In this document: one piece after another, positions 13,731 through 22,639 of the stretch
Layout: each line of letters opens with the position of its first letter
How positions within the stretch are numbered: the stretch's first letter is position 1
Source: Macrostomum hystrix
Taxonomy: Eukaryota; Platyhelminthes; Macrostomidae
DNA length: 64,000 nt
Reading direction: 5' to 3'
NCBI GenBank assembly: GCA_950097015.1
Contig: CATNEN010000002.1
Coordinates: forward strand, 9,129,501 to 9,193,500
Translations under genes and position numbers: made by a program
Notes under the pieces: model-generated
Database searches by the model: none
Seen by the model: the letters and a program-made list of their open reading frames with translations, nothing else
What the model was told of the DNA's origin: nothing

Positions 13731-16700
13731 GCCGCTGCCAAGGTACGGGAGTAGCTTTCAGTCAGGTCTCAAACACTGACGACCCACCTGATTCTGACCC
13801 ATCTGACACTGACCCATCTGACTCTGACCCACCTGATACTGACCCATCTGACACTGGCCCAGCCTGACATTGACCCATCTGACACTGACCCACCTGACTC
13901 TGACCCATCTGACACTAACCCACCTGACACTGACCCACCTGACTCTGACCCATCTGACACTGACCCGTCTAACACTGAACCACCTGACTCTGAACCACCT
14001 GACACTAACCCACCTGACTCTGACCCATCTGACACTGACCCACCTGACACATGACTCACCTGATATTGACCCACCTGTCACCGACCCACCTGACTCCGAC
14101 CTATCTGACACTGACCCACCTGTTACCGACCCACCTGACTCTGACCCATCTGACAGTGACCCACCTGACACTGACCCACCTGACATTAACCCACCTGACT
14201 CTAACCCATCTGACCCCACCCGTCCCATCGCAGCAGCCAAACAAGCCTTCGATCTCCGAGGAGGCGTCGGCCGCCGTCCGGCCCCAGCTGACTCGGCCGC
14301 AGAGCATCGCCGAGGAGACGGACGCTCCCGATTCGGCCGGCGTCTCTCTGTCGGCCTCGGCTTCGTCCGACTCGGCGTCGGCCACCCAGATCCGCAAGCG
14401 TGGCCTGAACAAGTCGCACACCTTCAACACCAAGAAGGCAGCGGCCGGCGGCAAGCAGCTGGCCTCCCGCACCCGCCTGTCCGACCTCATGCCGCCGTCC
14501 ATCGAAGGCGAGCTGGAGATTCGGCAGGACCTGCAGGCTGGCGGCCTGAAGTTCCCCATCAAGAAGTGGAAGAAGCGATTCGCGGCTCTCTGCGGCCACC
14601 AGCTGGCGGTGTTCAAGGACCGCAACGGTGAGCACCTGGGAGCCTGGGACCCGATACCCATCCGCCTTGAACCGCTTTGACCATGAAAATAATGCGCTAT
14701 CCTACTACTTTTTGTCAGTAGCTTGAACAAGCATGTTGCCCTATTTAATTTGAGCCAGTTCTTTACTAGGTGATAGTTAGACTTAGCCAATTGTAATGAG
14801 TGACCAGCCAAGGTGCAGCTGATAAGATGGCTGGCCGGCGCCGTAAGTCGTCTCTCGTATTCAAAGTCGATAACGGAAAACTGATGAAAATCTGATAGTT
14901 AAGCTTTTTAGCAATCCGATTGCATCGGAACAGATTGGCTTCGGAGTGCAATATGAAATACTGTTCAACAGCTACTACTGGCAGCAGTAGCTGCATCCGG
15001 TTTTCAATCCACTTTTTACAGCTGTTTAAAAATATTTTCAATGCAGACAGATCTAAATAGGCCTGTAGGTTCTCAGCTGGCGGCATCTGGGTGCATTGTG
15101 AGTGTGCTTCTCATGTACTCTCTAGTAGAATATATTTATAATGAGCATGCGTACTCAAACATTGCTTATTCCTTGTTTAATAGCCTACCCGTGTTATTGT
15201 TTCCCATATTTTAGCTGGTAAGTTAACAGCCAATCAAATCAGGCGACGCAATTCATTTCGATAAATTTTGTTTGTTTCATCTAAGTTTTATGTAAATGGA
15301 TACATCAGTTGATTTATTGCTGGTTTTATAAGTAACTTGTCAAACAACATAATCGTATAAAAATTGATTAATTCCTCCGAATTCCAACCTCAAATTCTGA
15401 TTCCAGCTGGTAAGACGCGTGTTTTAACTATCTAATACTATCAGTAGCTACCTGAGACTCAACGATTTGTTTGTGGCATTTTTTAATTCCTGTGTTTTAC
15501 CGCATTAGTAAGCATCACCACTGACTGTTTAATAACAGAAGCAGTACATTTTGTTCAGTCTGTGTGATTAATAAATTTAACTGATTTCTGTTTCGTTAAT
15601 CGCTAGTTTAAATGTTATTAACAATCGAATGAAATTTCTAATACCCACATTTTTCTGTATCTCGAAAATATTCAACCAATCGCCATAAAAGTCTGGATCA
15701 CGGGCTAAGATTTTCCGCTCTATCCGATGAAACAACTGCTGACTCGAACGGCTTTGAAAGTTCGTTCAACGTAAAGGGTGGAAAATTTTGAGCCTTATGG
15801 TGGACTTTCACGAAAATCGGTCAATCGGTTAGGAAGTAGGCAGGGAGTTTTTTAAATATCCCCGTGTTCTTTCCTTTCCCCAGTGGGAAAAATTGCGTAG
15901 TATTTCTACTGTTAATATTCCCGGCCGGGCTGTGGGCAATAACGCATCATTCAGCGACAGTCAACCCGCAGGAGGCAATAGTGCTCATTCCTCTGACTCC
16001 TGAGCACACACTAGCTCATAATTGCGCATTCAGGCACACAGTTTAGTCGCTACTTTAGCAATAGTTCTTGTAGCTCAGTCGAGTTGAAATCTCATGCCTA
16101 ACGCAGCTGTGCTTTTTTTATAATTTCCTTCTTTTGAAAATTAGATTTTGCCATAGACAGTCGCCAACCGCACTGCTCACAGTAGTACCCCCCGGCTCTG
16201 ACATTGTTTAGCCTACATAACCGGCGACACGGCCCAGCACACCCTCATGATCCACGCCTGCCGCTGCGAGATGGACCCCGAGCACCGCCATTCCATCCGC
16301 CTGCACCTGCGTGACGGCTCCCTGTACCTGCTCATGCTGCCGACCCAGCAGGACTGCCTGGCCTGGCACGGCCAGATCAGCTTCAAGGCCAGCTTGGAAC
16401 CCAGACAGCAGCTCGCCGAGGACATCGGCGAAGGCGGCGTCTCCGCCGGAGCATACAAGTTCGACGCCGACGACACGACCGTCAGCCTGCAGGTGTCGCT
16501 GCGCGGCAGCGGCGGTGGCAGCGGCCGGGGAATCAAGCACGCCAGCGTTGCTGCCACTGCCGCCCCGGCAATGACCATCCAGCGCCCGGCGAGTCAGGTC
16601 CCGACGACTTCTTCCTCGTCGGCGACGACTCTGCCAAAGTCGCCGGCTAAGCCGACTGCCGCGTCGCCTGTACCGGTGCCAGCCGAGAGAAAGTCGGCCA

Positions 16701-18138
16701 CACTGACCGCTGCTCCCCGCGGCGCCTCCGTCGGCATCGCCGTCACCGCCGCGGCGCCGTCATCGGCATCGTCAGCTGGCAAAACTCGAACGGCCCAGTT
16801 GCGAGCTGAGGAAGGTGGCGGCGTTGTTAAAGGTGAGCTGCTGACAGCAAATTGTGCTCAAATGTCCTACTAACTAGTAGCGGCATGCGGATTTTCTCAT
16901 ATTTTTTGTAAAAAAATACCACAAAGCCAATTGAATATTCCTCACAGCTGCTGACAGCGACTCGTCTTCTGATGAAGCAGGTAAAGTTTCAATGGAGTAA
17001 CCCCATCAGTAACTATTTGCTCACCTGTGCTCACTGTCTGTCGTGAGTGTGTGCTTTTTACTCATTTTTACTCCCTTTTGGCTTTCTAAAATTCATAAAA
17101 GTCACCCTTGTGTTGTGCAGTCTTGGTATTCGTCCAATATTTGTTCCCGCAATACGCAAAGCTTCTTACCCACTGTCTCACAATCTCGCTTATAATTGTT
17201 GTAGTAGCCATCTGTCCTTCTCACACTGCTGCATGCCTGGCATGGTTGTAAATTCTTTGTCGGCCAAATTTTATACTTTCAATAATTCGATGTCGCATGC
17301 CCAACCGCGCCTGTTCACCTTTACGCATGTGTTCACTAACGAATCACCGTCCGCAGAGGTCCAGTCACCGTCTGGCCGAGTCTCCCAGACGCTTCCACGG
17401 GTGTCGGTGTCGGCTGATGTCTCCGGTACGGTGCTGGCGACCTCTCGTCATTGTGCCACTGCATGCTCTTTCACCTGCGCTTTATTGCTCTGTTGTCTGT
17501 ACCTGTATATACATTACTATATAGCTGCACAAAATGCTGTCATTGATCAGTATACAGTACTGTGGCAACTACGAGTATATGCAGTACTCAGATAGAGGAG
17601 TACACAGTATTGTCATATATCTGTACTCAGTGCTGTGATTGATCTGTGCACAGTAAAATCATTACTGTACACAATTATGTCATAGATATGTACACAGTGC
17701 TGTCATAGATATGTACACAGTGCTGTCATAGATATGTACACAGTGCTATCATAGATATGTACACAGTGCTGTCATAGATATGTACACAGTGCTGTCATAA
17801 ATATGTACACAGTGCTGTCATAGATATTTGCACAGTACTGTCAAATGGTCCGTCAAAGCTGTATACAGTACTGTGAAAGCTGTACACAGTAATAGCTGTA
17901 CACAGTACTGTAATAGCTGTACACAGTACTCTGATGGCTGTACACAGTACTTTAATAGAGCTGTACACAGTCCCAATGCTGTACATGTCTGTGCATCTGC
18001 CGAACTCTTCCACTGCATTTCCCAGGTGAGTCAGTCGCGCACGACTCCAAGGAGAAGAAGAAGAGCAGCCTGTTCCGCATGTTCTCGGGCCGGAAGAAGA
18101 AGGACAAGGAGGGCAAGGACAAGAAGGGCGGTGATTGA
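1..18138 (+). CDS. Beta-heavy-type spectrin, 3' part (22 exons, 5' partial)
   Basis: Spectrin beta chains cross-link actin under the plasma membrane and pair with alpha-spectrin. Exons read by eye, all with GT-AG borders and compatible phases: 1-430, 679-942, 1043-1417, 1762-2138, 2514-2904, 3581-3799, 4052-4387, 5355-5681, 6008-6628, 7022-7402, 7758-8243, 8650-9153, 10026-10511, 10607-11178, 11690-12194, 12501-12707, 13188-13742, 14234-14627, 16212-16832, 16948-16980, 17357-17425, 18026-18138. They join to about 2,755 codons ending in TGA at 18136. The first ~2,345 residues are helical repeats with spaced W and L (FADELAEWLAEK-like cores). At ~106 residues each this is about 22 repeats, more than the 17 of conventional beta-spectrin, so a beta-heavy (karst/sma-1/SPTBN5) class is inferred. 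A PH domain and lysine-rich tail follow. The actin-binding N-terminus lies upstream of the window. The least certain borders are donor 9154 (GTTGGC) and acceptor 10025. Confidence 0.9.
447..590 (+). repeat. 33-bp minisatellite in spectrin intron 1
   Basis: About four imperfect copies of a 33-bp unit containing GACAAAGACTACACTGTGTC fill much of the 248-bp intron. The first copy is the most diverged. Confidence 0.9.
1515..1640 (+). repeat. 33-bp minisatellite in spectrin intron 3
   Basis: Three to four copies of a ~33-bp unit with core AAAATCCCCAGTCCAC followed by GGTTTCCCACAATG, in the intron between exons ending at 1417 and starting at 1762. Confidence 0.85.
2195..2375 (+). repeat. ~14-bp degenerate repeat in spectrin intron 4
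   Basis: Repeated CCGTTAC(T)TTCAAAA units, about a dozen, degrading towards the 3' end of the array. The acceptor for the next exon is at 2513. Confidence 0.8.
2936..3480 (+). repeat. Complex TTCTCAAA/CCCAAAC repeat in spectrin intron 5
   Basis: About 540 bp of mixed short units (AATTCCTAAA, TTCTCAAATCCCAAAC, TTCTCGAACTCCCAAA). A larger block of roughly 110 bp recurs, visible near 3110-3200, 3230-3310 and 3350-3430, so there is a higher-order period. Confidence 0.8.
3849..3925 (+). repeat. 27-bp minisatellite in spectrin intron 6
   Basis: Two full copies and a partial third of a 27-bp unit containing CTGTTTCTAGGAATGCTCAG, in the 252-bp intron before the exon at 4052. Confidence 0.8.
4388..5354 (+). 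other. Spectrin intron 7 with dispersed GATATGTAT motifs and a B-box remnant
   Basis: Almost 1 kb of AT-rich intron. It holds GAGTTCGAATC at 4460-4470, a tRNA B-box-like element. It also holds six copies of a CGATATGTAT-type motif (about 4563, 4601, 4648, 4757, 5173 and 5290), two of them inside a ~40-bp local duplication at 4550-4620. No coding exon was seen. Confidence 0.6.
5860..5965 (-). repeat. tRNA-derived SINE remnant in spectrin intron 8
   Basis: On the minus strand GGGAGTTCGAATCCTATCTC (around 5893-5912) matches the pol III B-box consensus GGTTCGANNCC. The upstream segment (about 5915-5965) could hold a weak A box. This is a remnant only; no poly-A tail or target duplication was identified. 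Confidence 0.5.
6722..6958 (+). repeat. 20-bp minisatellite in spectrin intron 9
   Basis: About eleven to twelve copies of CCCCTCAGCTTCAGTGTTAT, with CATCTT and CTCCTC variants. Each unit carries CTCAG and TTCAG, which look like 3' splice sites. The true acceptor is at 7021. Confidence 0.95.
7600..7665 (-). repeat. tRNA-derived SINE remnant in spectrin intron 10
   Basis: On the minus strand AGTGGTTAGGG (7644-7654) resembles a pol III A box. GGAGTTCGAAT (7607-7617) resembles a B box about 35 bases downstream, as in a tRNA body. Confidence 0.55.
8290..8606 (+). repeat. 20-bp minisatellite in spectrin intron 11
   Basis: About fifteen copies of CCTGACACCTCAGAGCCTAC, alternating TAC/TTC variants. 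Each unit holds CTGAC, a branch-point-like motif, and CTCAG, an acceptor-like motif, a few bases apart. The real acceptor is at 8649. Confidence 0.95.
9165..9958 (+). repeat. ~20-bp minisatellite in spectrin intron 12
   Basis: Some forty units of the form CATCCAGCTTCATTCAGGCC fill almost the whole 872-bp intron. Long blocks repeat at higher order: about 9186-9330 is nearly copied at about 9405-9530. Open frames through the array are by-products of the period. Confidence 0.95.
10512..10606 (+). other. Short spectrin intron 13 with B-box-like motif
   Basis: This 95-bp intron contains GAGTTCGATTCC at 10561-10572, a near-consensus tRNA B box, so much of the intron may be a SINE fragment. Donor is GTGAGT, acceptor TTCAG. 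Confidence 0.5.
11195..11578 (+). repeat. 21-bp minisatellite in spectrin intron 14
   Basis: About eighteen imperfect copies of TTCAATCCATTTCTCAGACTG, with TAGATTG variants, between the donor at 11179 and the acceptor at 11689. Confidence 0.92.
12230..12440 (+). repeat. 20-bp minisatellite in spectrin intron 15
   Basis: About ten copies of AGAACTGCAGTTTCCAGATA with TTTCTAG variants; near-identical units suggest recent spread. Confidence 0.95.
12800..13062 (+). repeat. 19-bp purine-rich minisatellite in spectrin intron 16
   Basis: About fourteen near-identical copies of GAGAGGAGAGCAAGGATAA. Strand composition is strongly skewed (purines on the plus strand), unlike the pyrimidine-rich arrays in neighbouring introns. 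Minus-strand open frames through it are not genes. Confidence 0.95.
13668..13742 (+). other. Polyglutamine/polyalanine stretch in spectrin exon 17
   Basis: Near the end of the last repeat-encoding exon a near-pure CAG run (about 13700-13730) encodes roughly eleven glutamines, then three alanines, before the donor at 13743. It lies between the last helical repeat and the PH-domain exon, in what should be a flexible linker. A pure CAG tract is expected to vary in length between alleles. Confidence 0.9.
13775..14222 (+). repeat. 15-bp minisatellite in spectrin intron 17
   Basis: About thirty copies of CTGACACTGACCCAC/T variants fill the intron. Each unit contains one or two CTGAC branch-point-like motifs. 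The acceptor follows directly at 14233. Confidence 0.95.
14234..16832 (+). other. Split pleckstrin-homology domain of spectrin (two exons)
   Basis: Exon 14234-14627 starts with a Ser/Ala-rich linker, then IEGELEI...KKWKKRFAALCG and LAVFKDRN, the first strands of a spectrin-type PH domain with the basic KKWKKR patch. Exon 16212-16832 resumes in phase with YITGDTAQHTLMIHACRCE, RLHLRDGSLYLLMLPT and the closing helix QQDCLAWHGQISF with its conserved Trp. A roughly 1.6-kb intron splits the domain. Such PH domains bind phosphoinositides at the membrane. The rest of the second exon is low-complexity Ala/Ser/Thr/Pro. The overall fit is good; the loop after DRN is shorter than in vertebrate beta-spectrins. 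Confidence 0.85.
14628..16211 (+). other. 1.6-kb spectrin intron 18 (splits PH domain)
   Basis: No minisatellite and no convincing exon. The segment 15680-15840 is less AT-rich than its surroundings and could be an old transposon piece, but nothing in it is recognisable. Confidence 0.5.
17630..17980 (+). repeat. 23-bp TGTACACAGT minisatellite in spectrin intron 21
   Basis: About eight copies of a 23-bp unit (TGTCATAGATATGTACACAG plus TGC) are followed by about six shorter AGCTGTACACAGTACTGTAAT units sharing the GTACACAGT core. Confidence 0.9.
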
Positions 18139-19080
18139 TCGGTTCCAGTGGAACCTGATTGGTGTGAAATTGGCGTGAATTGTCACAACTGCAACTGGAT
18201 GAATTCATACACATCGCTAATGTTTTCAGTTTTGTATTGACTTTGACCTGGTAAACATTTAATATTATATTTGTTATAATTGTCTATTAAATTCGCAAAC
18301 TTTGTCATTACTACTAGTTATTGATATTATATTTAACCGCATAAATCACATTTTCTTTTTTTCTACTTGCCTTTTTCATTCTAAAACACTAACAAGTACT
18401 CGTATATTTTTTATATTATTAGACTTGGATATTTTAGATTTATAAGATCGATTGGTCCTAAAGATAGTTATCGGCGATAATTGAAAAAAAACTCAACTCG
18501 ATTATACTACTGCTGCTGCTGCTTGACGTTTCGCGATTTCCCTTTTTGCCCGGTTCCTTGGCAGTCTTAGTATAGTAGCTCTTTATATATATTAAGTTTT
18601 TTATTGACATGGTAAAAGGGATCGGGTTTTCAGTCTAACAAAAGGCTGTTCTGTACCCTTTAAGTTAATTGGCTCTGTGCCTTATAACAAACTTGCTAAC
18701 CCCACATTTTTGTTCTCTGCCATTGACACTGCTCGACTGTTAATCTGCAGCTTGTTTACTAACTATGCGTCAATAAATAAATACACATTGTCACTGCCAT
18801 TCTCATTTGTGTGCCTGTTCTGGCGATGGCTCGCTGCTTGGCATCACTCAATAATTTGCTATCAGCACTTTGATTGTGCTCCATTCATTCAACCTGACTG
18901 CTATTAGCTAGCACAGTGCACTACTCAGTGAGCACAGTAGTACTTATGGGAAACTAGCTCGCTGATATTTGATACGGAAGAAAACATGAAATCTACGGCT
19001 ATTTGACAACCAGAGACTTACCTTTTTAATCCTTCATCACCTGTTAGACTTCAGGTGAATCATTTAGGGTGTTTTTGTGA
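18139..19080 (+). other. Spectrin 3' UTR/flank
   Basis: AT-rich sequence after the stop codon. Candidate polyadenylation signals are ATTAAA at 18286-18291 and AATAAA at 18772-18777. A short GCT-repeat lies near 18510. No further coding exon was seen. Confidence 0.55.
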
Positions 19081-19084
19081 CCTG

Positions 19085-21632
19085 TTAGACACCGAGTCAG
19101 TTAGGATGTGTTTGTCACCTGTGAGAAACCGGGTGAGTCAGTTAGGGTGTGTTTGTCACCTGTGAGACACCGGGTGAGTCAGTTAGGGTGTGTTTGTCAC
19201 CTGTTTGACACCGGGTGAGTCAGTTAGGGTGTGTTTGTCACCTGTTAGACACCGGGTGAGTCAGTTATGGTGTGTTTGTCACCTGTGAGACACCGGGTGA
19301 GTCAGTTAGGGTGTGTTTGTCACCTGTTAGACACCGGGTGAGTCAGTTAGGGTGTGTTTGTCACCTGTTAGACACCGGGTGAGTCAGTTATGGTGTGTTT
19401 GTCACCTGTTAGACACCGAGTCAGTTAGGGTGTGTTTGTCACCTGTTAGACACCGGGTGAGTCAGTTAGGGTGTGTTTGTCACCTGTGAGACACCGGGTG
19501 AGTCAGTTAGGGTGTGTTTGTCACCTGTTAGACACCGGGTGAGTCAGTTATGGTGTGTTTGTCACCTGTTAGACACCGAGTCAGTTAGGGTGTGTTTGTC
19601 ACCTGTTATACACCGGGTGAGTCAGTTAGGGTGTGTTTGTCACCTGTGAGACACCGGGTGAGTCAGTTAGGGTGTGTTTGTCACCTGTTAGACACCGGGT
19701 GAGTCAGTTATGGTGTGTTTGTCACCTGTTAGACACCGGGTAAGTCAGTTAGGGTGTGTTTGTCACCTGTTTGACACCGGGTGAGTCAGTTAGGGTGTGT
19801 TTGTCACCTGTGAGACACCGGGTGAGTCAGTTAGGGTGTGTTTGTCACCTGTGAGACACCGGGTGAGTCAGTTAGGGTGTGTTTGTCACCTGTGAAACAC
19901 CGGGTGAGTCAGTTAGGGTGTGTTTGTCACCTGTTTGACACCGGGTGAGTCAGTTAGGGTGTGTTTGTCACCTGTTAGACACCGGGTGAGTCAGTTATGG
20001 TGTGTTTGTCACCTGTTAGAAACCGAGTCAGTTAGGGTGTGTTTGTCACCTGTTAGACACCGGGTGAGTCAGTTAGGGTGTGTTTGTCACCTGTTAGACA
20101 CCGGGTGAGTCAGTTAGGGTGTGTTTGTCACCTGTTAGACACCGGGTGAGTCAGTTATGGTGTGTTTGTCACCTGTTAGACACCGAGTCAGTTAGGGTGT
20201 GTTTGTCACCTGTTATACACCGGGTGAGTCAGTTAGGGTGTGTTTGTCACCTGTGAGACACCGGGTGAGTCAGTTAGGGTGTGTTTGTCACCTGTTAGAC
20301 ACCGGGTGAGTCAGTTATGGTGTGTTTGTCACCTGTGAGACACCGGGTGATTCAGTTATGGTGTGTTTGTCACCTGTGAGACACCGGGTGAGTCAGTTAG
20401 GGTGTGTTTGTCACCTGTTAGACACCGGGTGAGTCAGTTATGGTGTGTTTGTCACCTGTTAGACACCGAGTCAGTTAGGGTGTGTTTGTCACCTGTTATA
20501 CACCGGGTGAGTCAGTTAGGGTGTGTTTGTCACCTGTGAGACACCGGGTGAGTCAGTTAGGGTGTGTTTGTCACCTGTGAAACACCGGGTGAGTCAGTTA
20601 GGGTGTGTTTGTCACCTGTTAGACACCGGGTGAGTCAGTTATGGTGTGTTTGTCACCTGTTAAACACCGAGTCAGTTAGGGTGTGTTTGTCACCTGTTAG
20701 ACACCGGGTGAGTCATTTAGGGTGTGTTTGTCACCTGTGAGACACCGGGTGAGTCAGTTAGGGTGTGTTTGTCACCTGTTAGACACCGGGTGAGTCAGTT
20801 AGGGTGTGTTTGTCACCTGTGAGACACCGGGTGAGTCAGTTAGGGTGTGTTTGTCACCTGTTAGACACCGGGTGAGTCAGTTATGGTGTGTTTGTCACCT
20901 GTTAGACACCGAGTCAGTTAGGGTGTGTTTGTCACCTGTTAGACACCGGGTGAGTCATTTAGGGTGTGTTTGTCACCTGTGAGACACCGGGTGAGTCAGT
21001 TAGGGTGTGTTTGTCACCTGTGAGACACCGGGTGAGTCAGTTAGGGTGTGTTTGTCACCTGTTAGACACCGGGTGAGTCAGTTAGGGTGTGTTTGTCACC
21101 TGTGAGACACCGGGTGAGTCAGTTAGGGTGTGTTTGTCACCTGTTAGACACCGGGTGAGTCAGTTATGGTGTGTTTGTCACCTGTTAGACACCGAGTCAG
21201 TTAGGGTGTGTTTGTCACCTGTTAGACACCGGGTGAGTCATTTAGGGTGTGTTTGTCACCTGTGAGACACCGGGTGAGTCAGTTAGGGTGTGTTTGTCAC
21301 CTGTTAGACACCGGGTGAGTCAGTTAGGGTGTGTTTGTCACCTGTGAGACACCGGGTGAGTCAGTTAGGGTGTGTTTGTCACCTGTTAGACACCGGGTGA
21401 GTCAGTTAGGGTGTGTTTGTCACCTGTGAGACACCGGGTGAGTCAGTTAGGGTGTGTTTGTCACCTGTTAGACACCGGGTGAGTCAGTTAGGGTGTGTTT
21501 GTCACCTGTGAGACACCGGGTGAGTCAGTTAGGGTGTGTTTGTCACCTGTGAGACACCGGGTGATTCAGTTATGGTGTGTTTGTCACCTGTGAGACACCG
21601 GGTGATTCAGTTAGGGTGTGTTTGTCACCTGT
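19085..21632 (+). repeat. 41-bp tandem array, ~62 copies
   Basis: Units of 41 bp with core GTGAGTCAGTTAGGGTGTGT followed by TTGTCACCTGTTAGACACCGG. Recurrent variants: TTAGGG/TTATGG, TTAGAC/GAGAC, and a 37-bp short form lacking GGTG. Variants recur in the same order (a TTATGG unit followed by a short unit), a sign of higher-order repeats. Each full unit contains G|GTGAGT, a perfect 5' splice-site consensus, and TGAGTCA. No coding signal. Confidence 0.97.
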
Positions 21633-21825
21633 TCTTTAAACTACTGAAATTCGTTAGATGATTAGTTCTGCATGTTAGTCAGTTTTTACTGATGAACTAC
21701 TGAGGGAGAATGCTAAAACTAGGCTAAACTGTAATGCATGTAAAATCTCAGACTCGGCCCAATCTTACCTTTATACGAGCTTCTACTTCATTCAGCTATT
21801 GAAGCAATTTTGGGTCAGGTGTACC

Positions 21826-21861
21826 AAGGAACTCTGAATACAGTATCTGGAATGGAAACTC
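21826..21861 (+). repeat. Left terminal inverted repeat of P-like element
   Basis: 36 bp beginning AAGGAACTCTGAATACAG and ending TGGAAACTC; its exact reverse complement is at 25982-26017. Confidence 0.92.
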
Positions 21862-21903
21862 CCATTGGCTGTCATACCCTACACGACTGCTTTTTCTAGC
21901 CAG

Positions 21904-22322
21904 GAAAGCCTCACTACCCCAAGCCTCACTACCCCAAGCCTCACTACCCCAAGCCTCACTACCCCAAGCCCCACTACCCCAAGCCCCACTACCCCAAGCC
22001 CCACTACCCCACGCCTCACTACCCCAAGCCTCACTACCCCAAGCCTCACTACCCCAAGCCCCACTACCCCAAGCCTCACTACCCCAAGCCTCACTACCCC
22101 AAGCCTCACTACCCCACGCCTCACTACCCCAAGCCTCACTACCCCAAACCTCACTACCCCAAGCCTCACTACCCCAAGCCTCACTACCCCAAGCCTCACT
22201 ACCCCAAGCCTCACTACCCCACGCCTCACTACCCCACGCCTCACTACCCCAAGCCTCACTACCCCAAACCTCACTACCCCAAGCCTCACTATCCCAAGCC
22301 TCACTACCCCAAGCCCCACTGC
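21904..22322 (+). repeat. 15-bp CCTCACTACCCCAAG array inside the P-like element
   Basis: About 28 copies of the 15-bp unit with AAGCC/ACGCC/AAACC and CTC/CCC variants, starting about 40 bp inside the left inverted repeat. Because 15 is a multiple of 3, it gives long open frames on both strands; these are by-products. Confidence 0.96.
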
Positions 22323-22639
22323 GAAATGGAAATAGAGTTTATTTTGCACGTGCACTAAGTAGAATCAAATATAGTATTAACTATGCTTGTACAGTAAACT
22401 GAAGAGAAATTAGAAAATTAATATGATGATCCATACACATTGCTTTCGTAACAATAGCTGAATAGCAAATTTAAATAGCAATATAGCAATAGTAAAAGAA
22501 AATAGAAACTTCGTAGCAAACACATAAAACATAAAAATTCCTGTCTCTTACTTTCAGTGAAAGTAATTAATAAAGTAATTAATAGTCCAACAGTAAAACA
22601 GTAACTATAGTCTCCTTAGTTAAGTTGTAAGTCCATTTA

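Noticed and set aside
19085-21632. CRISPR-like direct repeats
   Set aside because: Units are head-to-tail with no unique spacers, in a eukaryotic genome.
19085-21632. Telomeric repeat because each unit contains TTAGGG
   Set aside because: TTAGGG occurs once per 41-bp unit and is often TTATGG; there is no tandem TTAGGG.
21865-22355. Thr/Pro-rich (+) and Val/Gly-rich (-) open frames
   Set aside because: A 15-bp array keeps all frames open; no independent coding evidence.
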